Origin: Macrobrachium rosenbergii
Taxonomy: Eukaryota > Arthropoda > Malacostraca > Decapoda > Palaemonidae
DNA: 64,000 bases
Assembly: GCF_040412425.1 (NCBI RefSeq)
Contig: NC_089766.1
Coordinates: 20,917,556 to 20,981,555, forward strand
Direction of reading: 5' to 3'
A program made the translations under genes and the position numbers. Numbering within the stretch: position 1 is the stretch's first letter; every line of letters starts with the position of its first letter. The notes beneath the pieces are model-generated. The model saw nothing but the letters and a program-made list of their open reading frames with translations, was not told the DNA's origin and did no database searches. Below, piece after piece: positions 48,571-61,767 of the stretch.

Positions 48571-50302
48571 CGATTCTCAAGTTCATGAAATTAAACGAAA
48601 CTTGTCGTACCAGGTAGAAGTAACGAACTAGAATACTGGTCATTTTTATCCCCAGATCTTGTCATAGTTGACCTGTTTCTACTTTTCGTTCCTCTTCTCA
48701 AATTATTTTAAGCAGCTCTTTGCGGGTAACTCAAAGAAAATTGCATTTTTTACTTAAATGTTTCATTCAACAGACCATGGCAACACTGAAAGAGTTGATG
48801 GTCAGTTTTCATTGTTTCAATCTACTGTTTGCATGAATTAGATATCCACAATGATCTAACCATTAAATCTATATTCATCATTCAGTTTCAGTTTTTGTTA
48901 TTGAAAGTAATACTTTTCATCACGACCAGTAACTTCACTTTAAATCTCGAGAAAAAAATGGTTCTCTCCAACAAATATATTTCTCATGAATAGAACTCAG
49001 CCGCATTCCATAAGGTACGAATGTTACTGCTTATGTTGACTGAGGTAAAAGATCTTCCCATTTTGATTTGCTAATTTCGTTAGAATATATTGTCTGTCAT
49101 TATTCTTGTGTTGTATAGGAACTGTGCTATTAAATATGGGAGTAAAAATGGAAATAAAACCCAACCGCAAAATATCTGCGGCAGATACATCACTTGGTAA
49201 GGGGAGAAGAATCATCCGGTGTCCATTCAGCCTTTATCGATGGCAAGACAACTGACTGGATCCCTGTCTTCCAGGAGCTGTTAGATTATAGGACCAATTG
49301 ATACCCAATGGACGGATATTCAAGGGTAGTAGTAAAAAAAAATATATGCTTTCGAATTAATTTAATTAAATATTTTGGAAAACTGTCCTTTCCCTTAAAG
49401 AATGTTCGTTTTGAAAATGCACAAAAATTCACCTGATGCCCTGAATAATTACTGCTCTGAGGTTCGAAGGAAAAGTACAGTTACGAAATGAAGATGAAAT
49501 CTATAGCCCTCCAGCCAGGTACAGATTCCTTCCATCCCTTTGGTACATCTTGAAAATGCATTTGGAATCCTATAAGACTTTTCAAGCAGAATTTCTAATG
49601 AGATTCTTTTAAACGACGATGAAAGGGAAAGAAGGTTAAATATTCATGAGGTGTCTGTCAAAGACTGTAAAGGAGAATAAAACCAGAATGAAGAGGAAGG
49701 TGCAGTAAATACGTTCTCTTGGGAGGCCTTCATTGAGAGAGATATGAAGTACTCGAGGTCTGAGATCCCGTGGAAGGGAGGAAACATTTGTTCTAAAGGG
49801 AAATGGTTACTCCCACAGTCATTGTTATTATCATTAACCTGGTGTGCTCATTTTTCTGTGGAACAAGCTTCACCAAATAAAATGCCAGACTGTGAAACAA
49901 GGAAAAATTAAGAAAGAAGAATAACACAAGGCTGAAATAATAAAAAAAATAAAGTTAAAGATCACAGAGCAAAGGAAGAAAAGTGAGTTTAATGAAGCAC
50001 AGTCTCAGGTGAAGGAAGTCTAGCGCAAGAAGACGTCTGAGAGCAGTAAACATTCTGCAGAGGCTGTCCTGTGACAGTGTAGGGGGCTTTAGGTGAGACT
50101 GAACTGCGTAGGTACCTACAAGAGCTGATATGATCTTTTGGGAAGCCTCTCGTGTGGATGTGTTTCATCTTTGGTTGATCATCCAGGGTTAGCTGTGCCA
50201 ACGCTGTGATCTCCTCTTCAATTGCAATTACTCCTTTTGAGGAAGAAATTTTCTGCTGTAAATCAGTGAATCCAATGACTCGAAACTGATTATGCATCGA
50301 AG

Positions 50303-50303
<1 letters not shown>

Positions 50304-50344
<41 letters not shown>
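50304..50344. repeat. (GA)n microsatellite
   Basis: About 40 bp. Confidence 0.95.
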
Positions 50345-50346
<2 letters not shown>

Positions 50347-50452
50347 CTGGTCGACGCCCTCAGTTTTATACCTATATGATTCTATTAGTTTGAGAAGGTA
50401 CTGAACACTCAAGTCTGCTCCAGTTCGAGGAACGGAAGTTTGTTATCTAGTG

Positions 50453-50458
<6 letters not shown>

Positions 50459-50529
<71 letters not shown>
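50459..50529. repeat. (GA)n microsatellite
   Basis: About 70 bp. Confidence 0.97.
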
Positions 50530-50531
<2 letters not shown>

Positions 50532-50735
50532 TAAAAGAAATTTGAAACGACCTCATAGAACTGCATGCTGTGGCTCATGAAGATTATACGCAATGCCTTT
50601 ACCTACATTTAGAAAAATCTTTTGTTTTACATTTACGTGAATCTGAAAGATTTCGTCACATTCAAATGCCTATACATTTTATTATCATCATCATCATTAT
50701 TACAAGCTGAGTTTCTAAAGAAGAGGGCTGAAGTG

Positions 50736-50737
<2 letters not shown>

Positions 50738-50787
<50 letters not shown>
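50738..50787. repeat. (GA)n microsatellite
   Basis: About 50 bp. Confidence 0.97.
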
Positions 50788-50791
<4 letters not shown>

Positions 50792-51659
50792 TCTCGGGGT
50801 TTGTGTGAGGGGAGTCGGTGTCAAGGAGTGAGGGGAAAAGAAAGAAAGTTCTCTCATCATAATTTTCTCCTACTTTATGTCCTTTGTCACATGCTTTCTT
50901 GCTTCTGCTTGTTATATTTATGTATTCGTTATTTTCTAAAATGCGCAGAAAAATAAGAAAAGAAACCAAAGTCCCTAAGAAATGGAAGTATGATATACAA
51001 AACGGCAATGTATGCAAGAAAAATCAACTTTTTTCTACAATCAGCATCATTCATCATACATGTTGTATCCGTATGGGTCATATACAATGAAAGCTTGGAC
51101 ATTATACCGCCTGTTATAACTAATGATTATTAGTTGGGGACACCATGAAGATTCGGCACTTGCAATAAATAGCTCCTCTGAATCGGAAGGTTCTGCCTCA
51201 AGGTCTGGTGGGGATTAGTTTGGGTGTTTGGGGAGATGGGGATTGGTTGAATGGAATCCTCAGAGCAGAACACCTTGCACAGACTAGAGTAACTTTCATT
51301 TTGATCTTCTGTACATCTGGTATCTGCCAACCCATGAAAACACTGAATGAAAGAAACGTAGAGAATTAGGAGGCAACAGAATACAAAATGTCACCAAATT
51401 TAGCTTGAAGCCATCAGGTTATATTAGTCTTTGAATGGTTTGTTTTAGCCACTGAATAGGAAACGGACTCTGTAACTCCAAGAAAGTTAACAAATCTTTA
51501 CTTTAGATAATCAAATACTTATGTGGCTGTACAGAAACAGGCAGTTAGGATAGGGTAAGAGGGTCAGCAGGACTGTTCATTGCAATGACATGATTGTAAT
51601 AAAATATGCGATGTACAAGCCCTCCTGACCTGAAACGTGGATGTCCTCTCTCTCCCCCC

Positions 51660-51661
51660 AC

Positions 51662-51722
<61 letters not shown>
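51660..51722. repeat. (CT)n microsatellite
   Basis: About 60 bp, facing a (GA)n array 107 bp downstream; the two arrays could pair as an inverted repeat. Confidence 0.97.
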
Positions 51723-51725
<3 letters not shown>

Positions 51726-51827
51726 AGCACACACACAGGCGCAGTCTAGTTGGGAGGCAATCCTCAAAATTAGTGGACTCGTTGTCGTCACAAGTATATT
51801 CAAATAAGCGTGTGTGAGTGTGGATGT

Positions 51828-51828
<1 letters not shown>

Positions 51829-51899
<71 letters not shown>
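51829..51899. repeat. (GA)n microsatellite
   Basis: About 70 bp, complementary to the CT array at 51660. Confidence 0.97.
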
Positions 51900-51901
<2 letters not shown>

Positions 51902-52682
51902 CAGGACATCAAAGATGAAATCGGACCTCTTCGTTTCATCTTGAAAGATCTTCCCTGACTAACTAAAGCCTCAGAACTCTTGAGCTGTTCTCGTCAGCCT
52001 CTTCTCGACGCCTGCAATATCTTTTGTCTATCACACAAGCAATTTGTTTGATGTAATCTCAGGGAGCAGCTGTAAGTTGGTATCAGTTAATCCACAAACG
52101 AACAAGCAAACAAGCATTCAGAGGGAGGAGAGGAAAATAGGCGAGGGACAGGAAAGCAAGAAGATATCAGAAGAATGGGACTAAGTATACGACAGTGAAG
52201 GGTGAGTGACGCAGATAATTGTTAACAGAGACAGATGGACAGGAAGTAATGCTATATACTGAGAAATCGACTGCGCCGTGTAAGCGGCACAAAGATAAGG
52301 ACTGCATCCACTATCAATCGAAAGCCTCGCAATGATGCACTGCACAGCTTCCATAGGCAGGTCACCAGAACAGATATCTTGAACATAATAAGTTTGCTTT
52401 CTTGACAGTTCTCCGGAGAACTTATTAACGCCAGGCTGTTTTAAAGAAATGTATCCCTAGAGTATACGGAGATATGGTTCATAAAAAAAAAAAAACCAGT
52501 TTTTAGAGAACATAATTTTCTCAATGGAAGATATAAAAGGATCGGCATCCGCACACCTAAGCATCAAGAAGTGACAAAAGTTTGGCTTCCATTTTCTAGG
52601 GCTCGTTTTTAGAAATGATTTTTATGTAGTTATAATTGTTCTACTTCCCACTTTCTTATTTCGAGTTGAAATGTGCCTGCAC

Positions 52683-52691
52683 AAGAGAGAG

Positions 52692-52741
<50 letters not shown>
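52683..52741. repeat. (GA)n microsatellite
   Basis: GA with one extra A at about 52709. Confidence 0.96.
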
Positions 52742-52743
<2 letters not shown>

Positions 52744-52965
52744 CTGACTTTCAAACTCCTAATTCAGTGAATCGGAAGGGGCGTGGGACCTCAGTTCCGG
52801 AACTTTCAGCTTTCCTCTTGTGGTCATCTCCCTTCCCCCATTTGCATTCAGTTTAGGATGAAGAATAATGGTATTATCTCGCATATTTCTCTGATAACTA
52901 TGATGTTGCTAATGTCTATTTCTTGCTTGTAGTCTGTTCTTCACTCATATTCGTTCATAACGAGC

Positions 52966-52968
<3 letters not shown>

Positions 52969-53022
<54 letters not shown>
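52969..53022. repeat. (CT)n microsatellite
   Basis: About 54 bp. Confidence 0.97.
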
Positions 53023-53026
<4 letters not shown>

Positions 53027-53175
53027 GGAAACGCGCATGGCTGCGATCAAAAGATGGACGTCAAATTCAATTATGAGCAAAGCCAGAGTATTCCCAGGGA
53101 CGCGAGATTGATTCCATCTTGAGTAAAAAAAAATGGTTTAGATGTTCCAGGAAGCAAAAGCTCTGTCACCTTCAT

Positions 53176-53212
53176 TCAATAAAAATGATTGGCTGAGCCA
53201 GTCTTTTTATTG
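53176..53212. repeat. Palindrome related to 11188-11222
   Basis: CAATAAAAATGATTGGCTGA followed by GCCAGTCTTTTTATTG, an imperfect inverted repeat sharing the TTGGCTGAGCCA core; a (GA)n array starts 10 bp later. Confidence 0.8.
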
Positions 53213-53221
53213 CATTAACCC

Positions 53222-53222
<1 letters not shown>

Positions 53223-53290
<68 letters not shown>
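53223..53290. repeat. (GA)n microsatellite
   Basis: About 67 bp next to the palindrome. Confidence 0.97.
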
Positions 53291-53292
<2 letters not shown>

Positions 53293-53760
53293 TCAAACAT
53301 GCTTATCAAAGGACTCCTACTTCACACCATTTTAATCACCGCTGTTTCTTAAATATAGTTTTAAACCGTACCCCTCTAGATCTAAGGTGATTAGGAAATA
53401 TTGAAAAGAATAAAGAAACGAATAAATATATAATTTATAAATATTAATACGAAATAATAAATAAACAGTTCAATAAGCGGAAAGCCGAAAGGAGCATTAA
53501 CCAATTTGCTTCGAGATAAATATGGAAGGAATGAAAGCTATCAGAGCCGTAACAAGCAAACTTTGTATCGTTCCCCAGACAGCACTTACCAGTGTGGTGG
53601 TGAAATAGACAAGCGTCAGAGATAGAGCCTTGTCAACAGAACAAACAAGATAAAGTGTCTAGCTCAGAAAACACTATCGTTCATTTGTCACTTATACAGC
53701 CGAATAACCTTCATGTGGATAAGCATCAAAAGTTAATAGGAATCAGTTGATTCATAGATG

Positions 53761-53763
<3 letters not shown>

Positions 53764-53823
<60 letters not shown>
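53764..53823. repeat. (GA)n microsatellite
   Basis: About 60 bp, just upstream of block B. Confidence 0.97.
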
Positions 53824-53826
<3 letters not shown>

Positions 53827-54460
53827 AGAAATTTTCGTTTGATTTTCATTTCTTGGAGTAGGAATATCACAACAGAAGACTAAATCCCTGCCTGCGTTTG
53901 ATCTCAGACTAAAGTCCGATGCGTGACTCAGCATTCGCTAAGATGTGCCCAGTGGAATGAGAAACCACGAAAGCTGAATGAAACCTGTCAGTCTTTTAGT
54001 CCCATCCCACCGCTGCCAGGGGAGAAATACAGAAAGGGAATTACCAAGAACCACCCAGCCTCTTCCGCTGAGAAAAACGAAAAAACTTGATGGTGCCATT
54101 TCCGAGCTATGAGTCATGACATGTCTCCGGAGGGTATTTCAAGCGACAACAGAGGATATTACAGCAATATAAGTCTCATATGGCATTCAGAAGCTCTGTC
54201 CAGAGTGATTTATGCGACTGATATTGAGAATATGTTTTCTACGGAAAGGGTTTCGTTCTATACAAAGTTGAGATTTGTGGACGCGTTCTTTAAGCTGATT
54301 CAACAAATAAAACAATTTCCTACTTCTTCCGCCTCTTCAACATCAGAATAAACAACTTCATTTCATATATTTATGCAAAAGAGACAGTCCATATCTGGAA
54401 AAAAATAAAAAACAATAAAAATTTAAGGACTATGCTGTTGTTTCTATATCAGACACACAC

Positions 54461-54462
<2 letters not shown>

Positions 54463-54538
<76 letters not shown>
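54463..54538. repeat. (TA)n microsatellite, left flank of a reverse solo LTR
   Basis: About 75 bp of TA; corresponds in position to the 4060-4162 array of block A. Confidence 0.97.
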
Positions 54539-54541
<3 letters not shown>

Positions 54542-54550
54542 ATATATATA

Positions 54551-55308
54551 TTATTCAATTTACGTAGTTTTCCAATGCCCTGCAAACCAAGATTGTGTAA
54601 CCTGCCACTTGATGCCAAAAGTTAACCTCAAAGACAGTCGTTAATTCCAAAGGTCGCCAGTTGGATTAACTGAATATTTGAGATGAATTTAATTTTAAAA
54701 AAGGTTCTTCCAGACATTCTTTAGGCATACAAAGCATAGTGGCTAAACTGGAATAACGGGGTTCATAAAATTAATCTAGACTTTGTAAACACATATACCC
54801 TAAGTGGTGGCTGAAGAAGAAAAACAAAGAAAAAATGTGAAATACAGAAAAGTACTAGTCAATCGACGAAGCTTCAACAACATCGGACTTACCGTGAATT
54901 CGAGTCGCTGCGCAAACGAGGGACCTCAGGAGCCGTATTCAGTCTTCCCAATTCACTAAGATACGTTTGGAAAGAGTTGCACGGAATCCCTGGTTCAGCG
55001 AAAGCTGGAATCTCTCTGACCCGACCTCGACCGTTCCCGCCTGAGGAGGGCTTATACCACCCGGGCAATCCGACCTTTAGTTGAATGCATAGAATAAATT
55101 AGGGCCACCATAACTAGGGGTCATTGATGTAAAAAAGGAGTCCCTAATGAGCATATTTTTGAGAAACTTTCCAAGCGCCATTTGTCTACTATGGATTGTT
55201 ATTTTTAAATTGCCATTACCGGCAGGCAGAGATGTTCTCTGTGAGGTGAATCGGACTAATATTCCTACACCTAACTACACGAGGGGCGAACAGCAGTAAT
55301 ATTATATA

Positions 55309-55312
<4 letters not shown>
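54551..55312 (-). mobile_element. Solo LTR, minus strand
   Basis: The reverse complement starts TTTTATATAATATTACTGCTG, includes AAGTCCGATGTTGTTGAAGC and ends ACGTAAATTGAATAATA, where it runs into TA. It lacks the last 40 or so bases of the full LTR. It is flanked by TA on both sides and has no interior. Confidence 0.88.
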
Positions 55313-55372
<60 letters not shown>

Positions 55373-55376
55373 ATAT

Positions 55377-55408
<32 letters not shown>
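55312..55408. repeat. (TA)n microsatellite, right flank of the reverse solo LTR
   Basis: TA with interruptions at 55369 and 55390. Confidence 0.96.
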
Positions 55409-56555
55409 GTGAAGCAATGGAAAAAAGTTATCCTGGTGGAAACTGGAAAGAAAGAGGCAAAAGGTCTTTGCTTTAGTCTACATAGATAGTGGCTAAAATG
55501 GCATCATAAATTAAAAAAACTGAAGACATTTGAGAAATGCGATCTCATAATGACATCTTTGGAGTCATTAATACACAAGATATTGGCAGAGGTGAGGGAA
55601 TCCTCGTTTAGAGATTCTCTCAAACTCTGCGATTTTAGTTGAATAAGAGGAATTGGGAATTTGACTTTGATGTAACAAAGGAGTCTGATATTTGGAGAAA
55701 GAAGAAGCAGGGCTATGGAGAGTGAAGCATTGGCCCGTGAGTGAAGGGAAGAAAGGCAAACTAATGGAAGCCGCTAATAAAAATAGGGAACAGAAACTGT
55801 ACCAAAGAAATAAGAACCTTGAAGATCTCCTCTCAAAACAGAGATGGAAGCAAGAGTTACGTAAACAGCAACAATGAGCATAAAGTTGCTATATGAAAAT
55901 ACAACAAAGAAGTTTAGAGCAAAACGAATGAAAGGTATGTAAAAGTTTCTCTTGAAACCTCATAAATTGCAAAAAAAGACTTTCTTAAATAAATCAAAAC
56001 AGGTACAGTGCAGAACACTAATGTACGACTCACACTTTGCAATAATCAATTAAGATATTTGTTGATAAAAATTGAATGAATAAATAGGTATATCGTGTAC
56101 ATCTTTTGCAGTTTTGTTGATTTTTGTCTCCATCTTAAAATCGAAATCGCCAGTGCCACAAGGCAAATATAGATCAAGAGAGAGCGAAAATTCATTTGAA
56201 TTCAGATGCCAGTTCCGTGTAATGAGAGACCCAGAAATGATTGACAGCCATTGACCCCAAGTGTATGTCGCTTGTTATAAAGCAAATCCTTTTATTCTTC
56301 GACGGTTTTCCCTCTGGAGGAATAGCATCTTTTTCTCTGTACTATAAAATTTTGCCGCTGGAATCTTATCATTTTACAAAAGCTTCCTTTGTAATTATGT
56401 CAGTTGCTTATGTTTTATGTACCCTTGTCAATCGGGATTTCGTTTTCCTTAGAATGAACAGACTCCCATTTCCAATCCATCTCTTGCACTCACAGTCACG
56501 TCTATTTGCTATTAGGAAAAGTCTGTCTTGGAATTGATTGGTAATTCCAGTGAAG

Positions 56556-56557
<2 letters not shown>

Positions 56558-56627
<70 letters not shown>
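56558..56627. repeat. (CT)n microsatellite
   Basis: About 70 bp; block A has only an interrupted CT patch at the matching place (8348-8371). Confidence 0.97.
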
Positions 56628-56629
<2 letters not shown>

Positions 56630-57910
56630 CCCTTTGCTTCCTGTGTCGCTTATATGTCTTTGATATATCCTCTTGCATGTGTGTGTGTTCAGTAGAGAGA
56701 TATTCCTGGCCAGATCGTTTGTTCGGAGTTCACTCAAAATTTCCTTTGCTTGATTATGGAATATTGTAAAGGCTCAAGTATACCAAATTTTTGTCTGTGT
56801 GGTTTTCTTTCTTTTCAACACTTTTTTCGTTTCCTTCACCTTAGGCATGTCAACCTTCCATGTTCATTTTTGCTTACTTCCACGCGTTTCTAAACATTTA
56901 CTAAAGCATCTGTATCGACCACTGAAGCAATTTTTAATTCCTCTGGGAACTGACTTGACTTCGACTCAAAATGAAAGGCCAGAGTTGTCCCTGATCTAAA
57001 GTCTGACTCTGAGAGACAGTTCTTGAGTCGCCCACCGAGAATCTCAGGTTTATGTCTAGGCACAATTGTTGTCATGAATTTCAACATTTTCATGAAGAAG
57101 AGGTGGAGATGGACCTGGCTGCCAAATCATGATCAGAGACTGCAAGACAAATGTCTCTTAGATAGAAAGGACTTCGGTTCTTTAAGTAATGGCAAACCTG
57201 CTTCTATAAAGAAATAAGTAAATGAAAGGAACAGGTCAGACGGATTAGGAAGTACAGAGAGAGGAGGAAATGTCCAAATTCGAGAAAGAAACGGCCTGCA
57301 TAACTGGCCTAACAGACTGAGTTTGAGGTCACAACTTCCACGAGGTGCTTGTAGAGTTTCCTAAATATAAAATTCAATTTTTTCATCTTTTCGATAAAAA
57401 ATCTATTTCTTTCCTTTCCGAAATAATTTTATAGTTTTTTTTCCTTTCTCTATAATTTTTCTAGTTCAATTCCGTTCCGGTTTGTAATGTTTATAGAAGT
57501 ATTTTTATTGTTATCCTTTAAAATTACATAATTTATCATTCATAGAAACTGACACTGATTCATTGCTTTTATAAACTGCTTTTCTTAACTATATATATCC
57601 CGCAGTTTCCTTAACACTGTAAGTTTTGCGAAGTGTGTAGATATTCCCTCTTGGGATGTTACTGTAATTCTGGAATGTTTGGGTGAATAGCCTTTTTTGT
57701 CATTAGTCTTTTCTCATGAATACTACCTTCTGTCTCATTAAAGTTTCCCAGCGATGTTCACTAATGCAGTGAGTCCTTCCTACTCAAAATTATCCTCGTG
57801 TTTCCTTTTGCCAAAATCTGCCTTTAGTCCCGTTGCCTAATAAGACCAAGGCACTTCATGCTCCCGGTGACACATTAAAAAAATGCCACATTCTCTATTG
57901 GCATATACAT

Positions 57911-57912
57911 AA

Positions 57913-57964
<52 letters not shown>
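57911..57964. repeat. (CT)n microsatellite
   Basis: Interrupted CT tract at the end of block B. Confidence 0.94.
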
Positions 57965-58222
57965 GGTGAGCATTGTGTAATGGAACGTACTTGTTATGAA
58001 ATTTTAGTCATTTTCCTTTATGCTCAAGAGAAAATAAAGTATTTTTGCAGAATTATGTTATGTTAAGGTTTCTTTTACAATGAACTTTGAGTATTTACGT
58101 AATTTCTACTGTCTCGCACTCATCAAGATCTGATATGGTAAGCAAAGGGTTTTCAAATTGTTTCAAAGATTTTCCCGGGTTATGTTAAGGCACACCGGAG
58201 GAAGGTTCGTTCCTTGAACGAA

Positions 58223-58722
58223 NNNNNNNNNNNNNNNNNNNNNNNNNNNNNNNNNNNNNNNNNNNNNNNNNNNNNNNNNNNNNNNNNNNNNNNNNNNNNN
58301 NNNNNNNNNNNNNNNNNNNNNNNNNNNNNNNNNNNNNNNNNNNNNNNNNNNNNNNNNNNNNNNNNNNNNNNNNNNNNNNNNNNNNNNNNNNNNNNNNNNN
58401 NNNNNNNNNNNNNNNNNNNNNNNNNNNNNNNNNNNNNNNNNNNNNNNNNNNNNNNNNNNNNNNNNNNNNNNNNNNNNNNNNNNNNNNNNNNNNNNNNNNN
58501 NNNNNNNNNNNNNNNNNNNNNNNNNNNNNNNNNNNNNNNNNNNNNNNNNNNNNNNNNNNNNNNNNNNNNNNNNNNNNNNNNNNNNNNNNNNNNNNNNNNN
58601 NNNNNNNNNNNNNNNNNNNNNNNNNNNNNNNNNNNNNNNNNNNNNNNNNNNNNNNNNNNNNNNNNNNNNNNNNNNNNNNNNNNNNNNNNNNNNNNNNNNN
58701 NNNNNNNNNNNNNNNNNNNNNN
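58223..58722. other. Assembly gap of 500 N
   Basis: Exactly 500 N, the form of a scaffold gap of unknown size. Frames through it are meaningless. Confidence 0.99.
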
Positions 58723-59207
58723 ATCTGCAATGTACAGCTGCACTGTAGACCTTCAGGGAAAACCTCAAGACTAACAAGAACAGGAAAGATGAATGTGTGT
58801 TATCATATAAGACATTTATAATGGCTTTATTTTATGATGGTATTTATCTACAATGACCTGAAATTATAAAAGAAATCAACAAAAATATGTGATTAAATTC
58901 TGTATTAGGAAAAGCAATGCAAGTTTGCTGAAAAATGGATGCTTTCGACCATCGTGGCTGAAGAGGACCATTGTGCAAGCGGTCGAAAATTTTCGAAAAT
59001 TTCCATTTTATTTTACCTCAGACTTGCGTTGTTTTCCCTAATACAGTCTTTCATCGCTACTTCTCTCCATGAGACATTTGATAGTAACTCAAAAAACAGA
59101 CAAACTTTAATGGCTATGGAATAAGAAAACACAACAGTAAAAACAACCGTAAATCAAGAGAAAATTACTAAACTTTTGTTACCACTTTTATGTGGGGAGA
59201 ATCAGGC

Positions 59208-59210
<3 letters not shown>

Positions 59211-59252
<42 letters not shown>
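59211..59252. repeat. (CT)n microsatellite
   Basis: Shorter allele-like counterpart of 25779-25846. Confidence 0.96.
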
Positions 59253-59254
<2 letters not shown>

Positions 59255-61691
59255 GTTTTTAATCATGTTTGAACAAAATGAGAAATTTGTTACAGACTAT
59301 CTTAAGCGAAAGCGATAAATTCATAGTTTAAGGTAAAAGCATTATTTTTTTTTTATTTTAACTGTAGAAGCAGCTTTGTTTTACAGTTGATATTCTGAAT
59401 TATAGAAAGGTTCAATATTACTAACATGTGCATTAACATTATTTTGTCTACTTTAATTTAAAGTGATTCAGACAAAAATGATTACGACGCTGAAGGGCAA
59501 TGGCCTCAAAACGCTTTTACGGGCAGTAAACACTCAGTTGCTGCATTTCACAACCAAGACGAATCCTGCCACGGTTTCTAGCGGCATGGCGCTCCCTCAG
59601 GTATTCCCCTGCATTTGAGCGTCCTTGGGAAGGATTATGATGCCATGAAATGGTCTTAGCGACTGCTGACTGCACCAACGGATTTCTAAACTGACCATTG
59701 ACGTTAATACTTGTTTATTGTCAAGGTTTGGCTCTTTACGGAAGGGTTCTAATGATGCGCCCCTCCACCAGGAGTTCGACAAATACCCTTTTACTCTGAC
59801 TTTCTTGAATAAATAGATTCATTCGTATATACACGCCAGCATATATGCCTGCAGAAATCCTTATTCTATTAGCTTTTAAAGAGAGCATCTTCCTGCGTGA
59901 CAAATTTATCAGAGGCTTTGGCAGCGCATTGACAAAAATGACTGAGAACCTGAAACTGGATTTCTAATTGTGTGCACAAGACGAGAGGAAACCCGATCTA
60001 ACAAAGCTATCAACATCTTTGTTTGTTTGGACAGAATTAGGTTTAATCAGTTGCAGACATGATCGTGATAATATGTAAGTCATATATTAATAGTGGCATA
60101 ATTGTTTAAATGATTTTTTCTAAGTGGAATATGGAGGATATGCTAATAACTAAATGATTGAATAACATGATAAGCTTTGTCTTACAAATTTGAAAGAATT
60201 GCGAGGACGACATATGGCATAAGGCGTTTTTCTGTAAAGGTAGTGAAAGATAATCATGTAAAAACCTCTTGTGTTCGACCACGTCGACGCTTAGTCTCAT
60301 GATTACTAAACCCTAAAGGAATCTTATTCCAGTGTGTTACACACTGGTCTCGTGACAAGAAAGAACATATGAGAACATATGTTAAATATATCTATCTTGA
60401 AAAATATACTGAACTTTTATATATATAGTATATTTTATGACCATGTTCCAGTGACCTCTGTATATCATCTTTAGTATAAACTTTATTGTTAAATGATTTT
60501 TTATGAAAACCATAACTGGTAAACCAGTGTGCGTGGAGTTTGTGTGAAATGGCGTGAGTGAGAGATTGGGAGAGGGATTCATGGGGAGACGCTGCCTGAA
60601 CAAGCAGCCTCATTTTGCACTATTGTAATAAATCACAAAATGGGAAAGTCTCATTTCATTTACCAGACAAAACAGACTTTCTTCTGGAACTGGGAGTCAT
60701 TTTGCTTCGAAGTAAATAATCGCAACGATTCCCAGGCTGTTCAAGAGGAAGAATAATTAGATTTTGATTATCCTGATTTAAGCTGTCCCTTAATTGCCTT
60801 CTCTATTTCTCCTTCATAAACCTGAATAATTAAATGAAATCTTAGAAAAGTCCTCTGACATACTCAAAGACGGGAAGCATGGTGGGTTCCTTAACAAACA
60901 ATTGTTTTATTCATTGCAAAGTTTTTGTTCTGACGCCATATGAGTCAAGGCTCAGGAAATTCCTTTTGAACTAAAATTCCATGAGCTATAAGGTATACGA
61001 TATTTAGTAAAGTGCTCTGTATTTCACGTTTTCTTAATATGCTTTCTACATTGTTTAAAATTATCATTATTGATGCCTGTCGGGCAGTAGAGAATTCAAA
61101 GTCTATTATTTAAAGAGAAAGAGGAAAGAATAACTCACTGAATAACCTGAGAGGCCGGAGGCTTCCGTAAGAGCTACTAACCACCGAACCTTTATCTAAA
61201 ATCCCATTAATGAGTCGTTCATTGTGAAAGAGACGGAGCATTCCTTGGGAGACTACTAAAGCACTAATTATACATCGTTAGACTGTTTCCTAATGACTTC
61301 CTTCACGCATTCCTCGTTCACTTTCAGCGACAGGGAAATAGACCCAATTTTGGGAATGACACAGATCACCCTTTGAGGCCCAAGTCCGATGTTCGGTTCA
61401 AATCTTCTTCCACGGGGTCTCAGAGTAGAAGGAACAAACTCTCAATCTGTCAAATGTGAATATCCTTATTCACCCCCTTATTTATTTTGCTTTGTTTATC
61501 CGTTACCTTTTCTACAGACAGATCATGATTAAAATGATACGCGTGTGAAAGTTTGTCATTCTGTTGTGGTAATGAAAATGAAAGCAAGGAAAAGACAATG
61601 GTCCTTCCTCCCTTGCTGCAGGATTTCAGCTGGACACAATTACCTCTGAAAGAAGCTCTCTTTTTCGCAGTTGTTCTTGTCTGCTCGACGG

Positions 61692-61694
<3 letters not shown>

Positions 61695-61764
<70 letters not shown>
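61695..61764. repeat. (GA)n microsatellite
   Basis: Counterpart of 29439-29498, about 10 bp longer. Confidence 0.97.

Positions 61765-61767
<3 letters not shown>

Larger units (their letters stand above)
48569..53944. other. Unassigned stretch rich in GA/CT arrays
   Basis: Ten GA or CT arrays in about 5.4 kb, no (TA)n array and no recognisable mobile element apart from a small palindrome at 53176-53212. No gene called. Confidence 0.5.
53945..57908. repeat. Old segmental duplication, block B (partner 3115-9597)
   Basis: Collinear, same-strand match to block A; shorter because it lacks A's multi-hairpin repeat, PLE pair and SINE. In its (TA)n locus it carries a minus-strand solo LTR. The open frames at 54109-54351 and 55692-55877 lie in shared sequence but are not conserved open in A. 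Confidence 0.75.

Noticed and set aside
58163..58777. Open frames of about 180-200 codons across 58.2-58.8 kb
   Set aside because: They consist of unknown residues from the 500-N gap.
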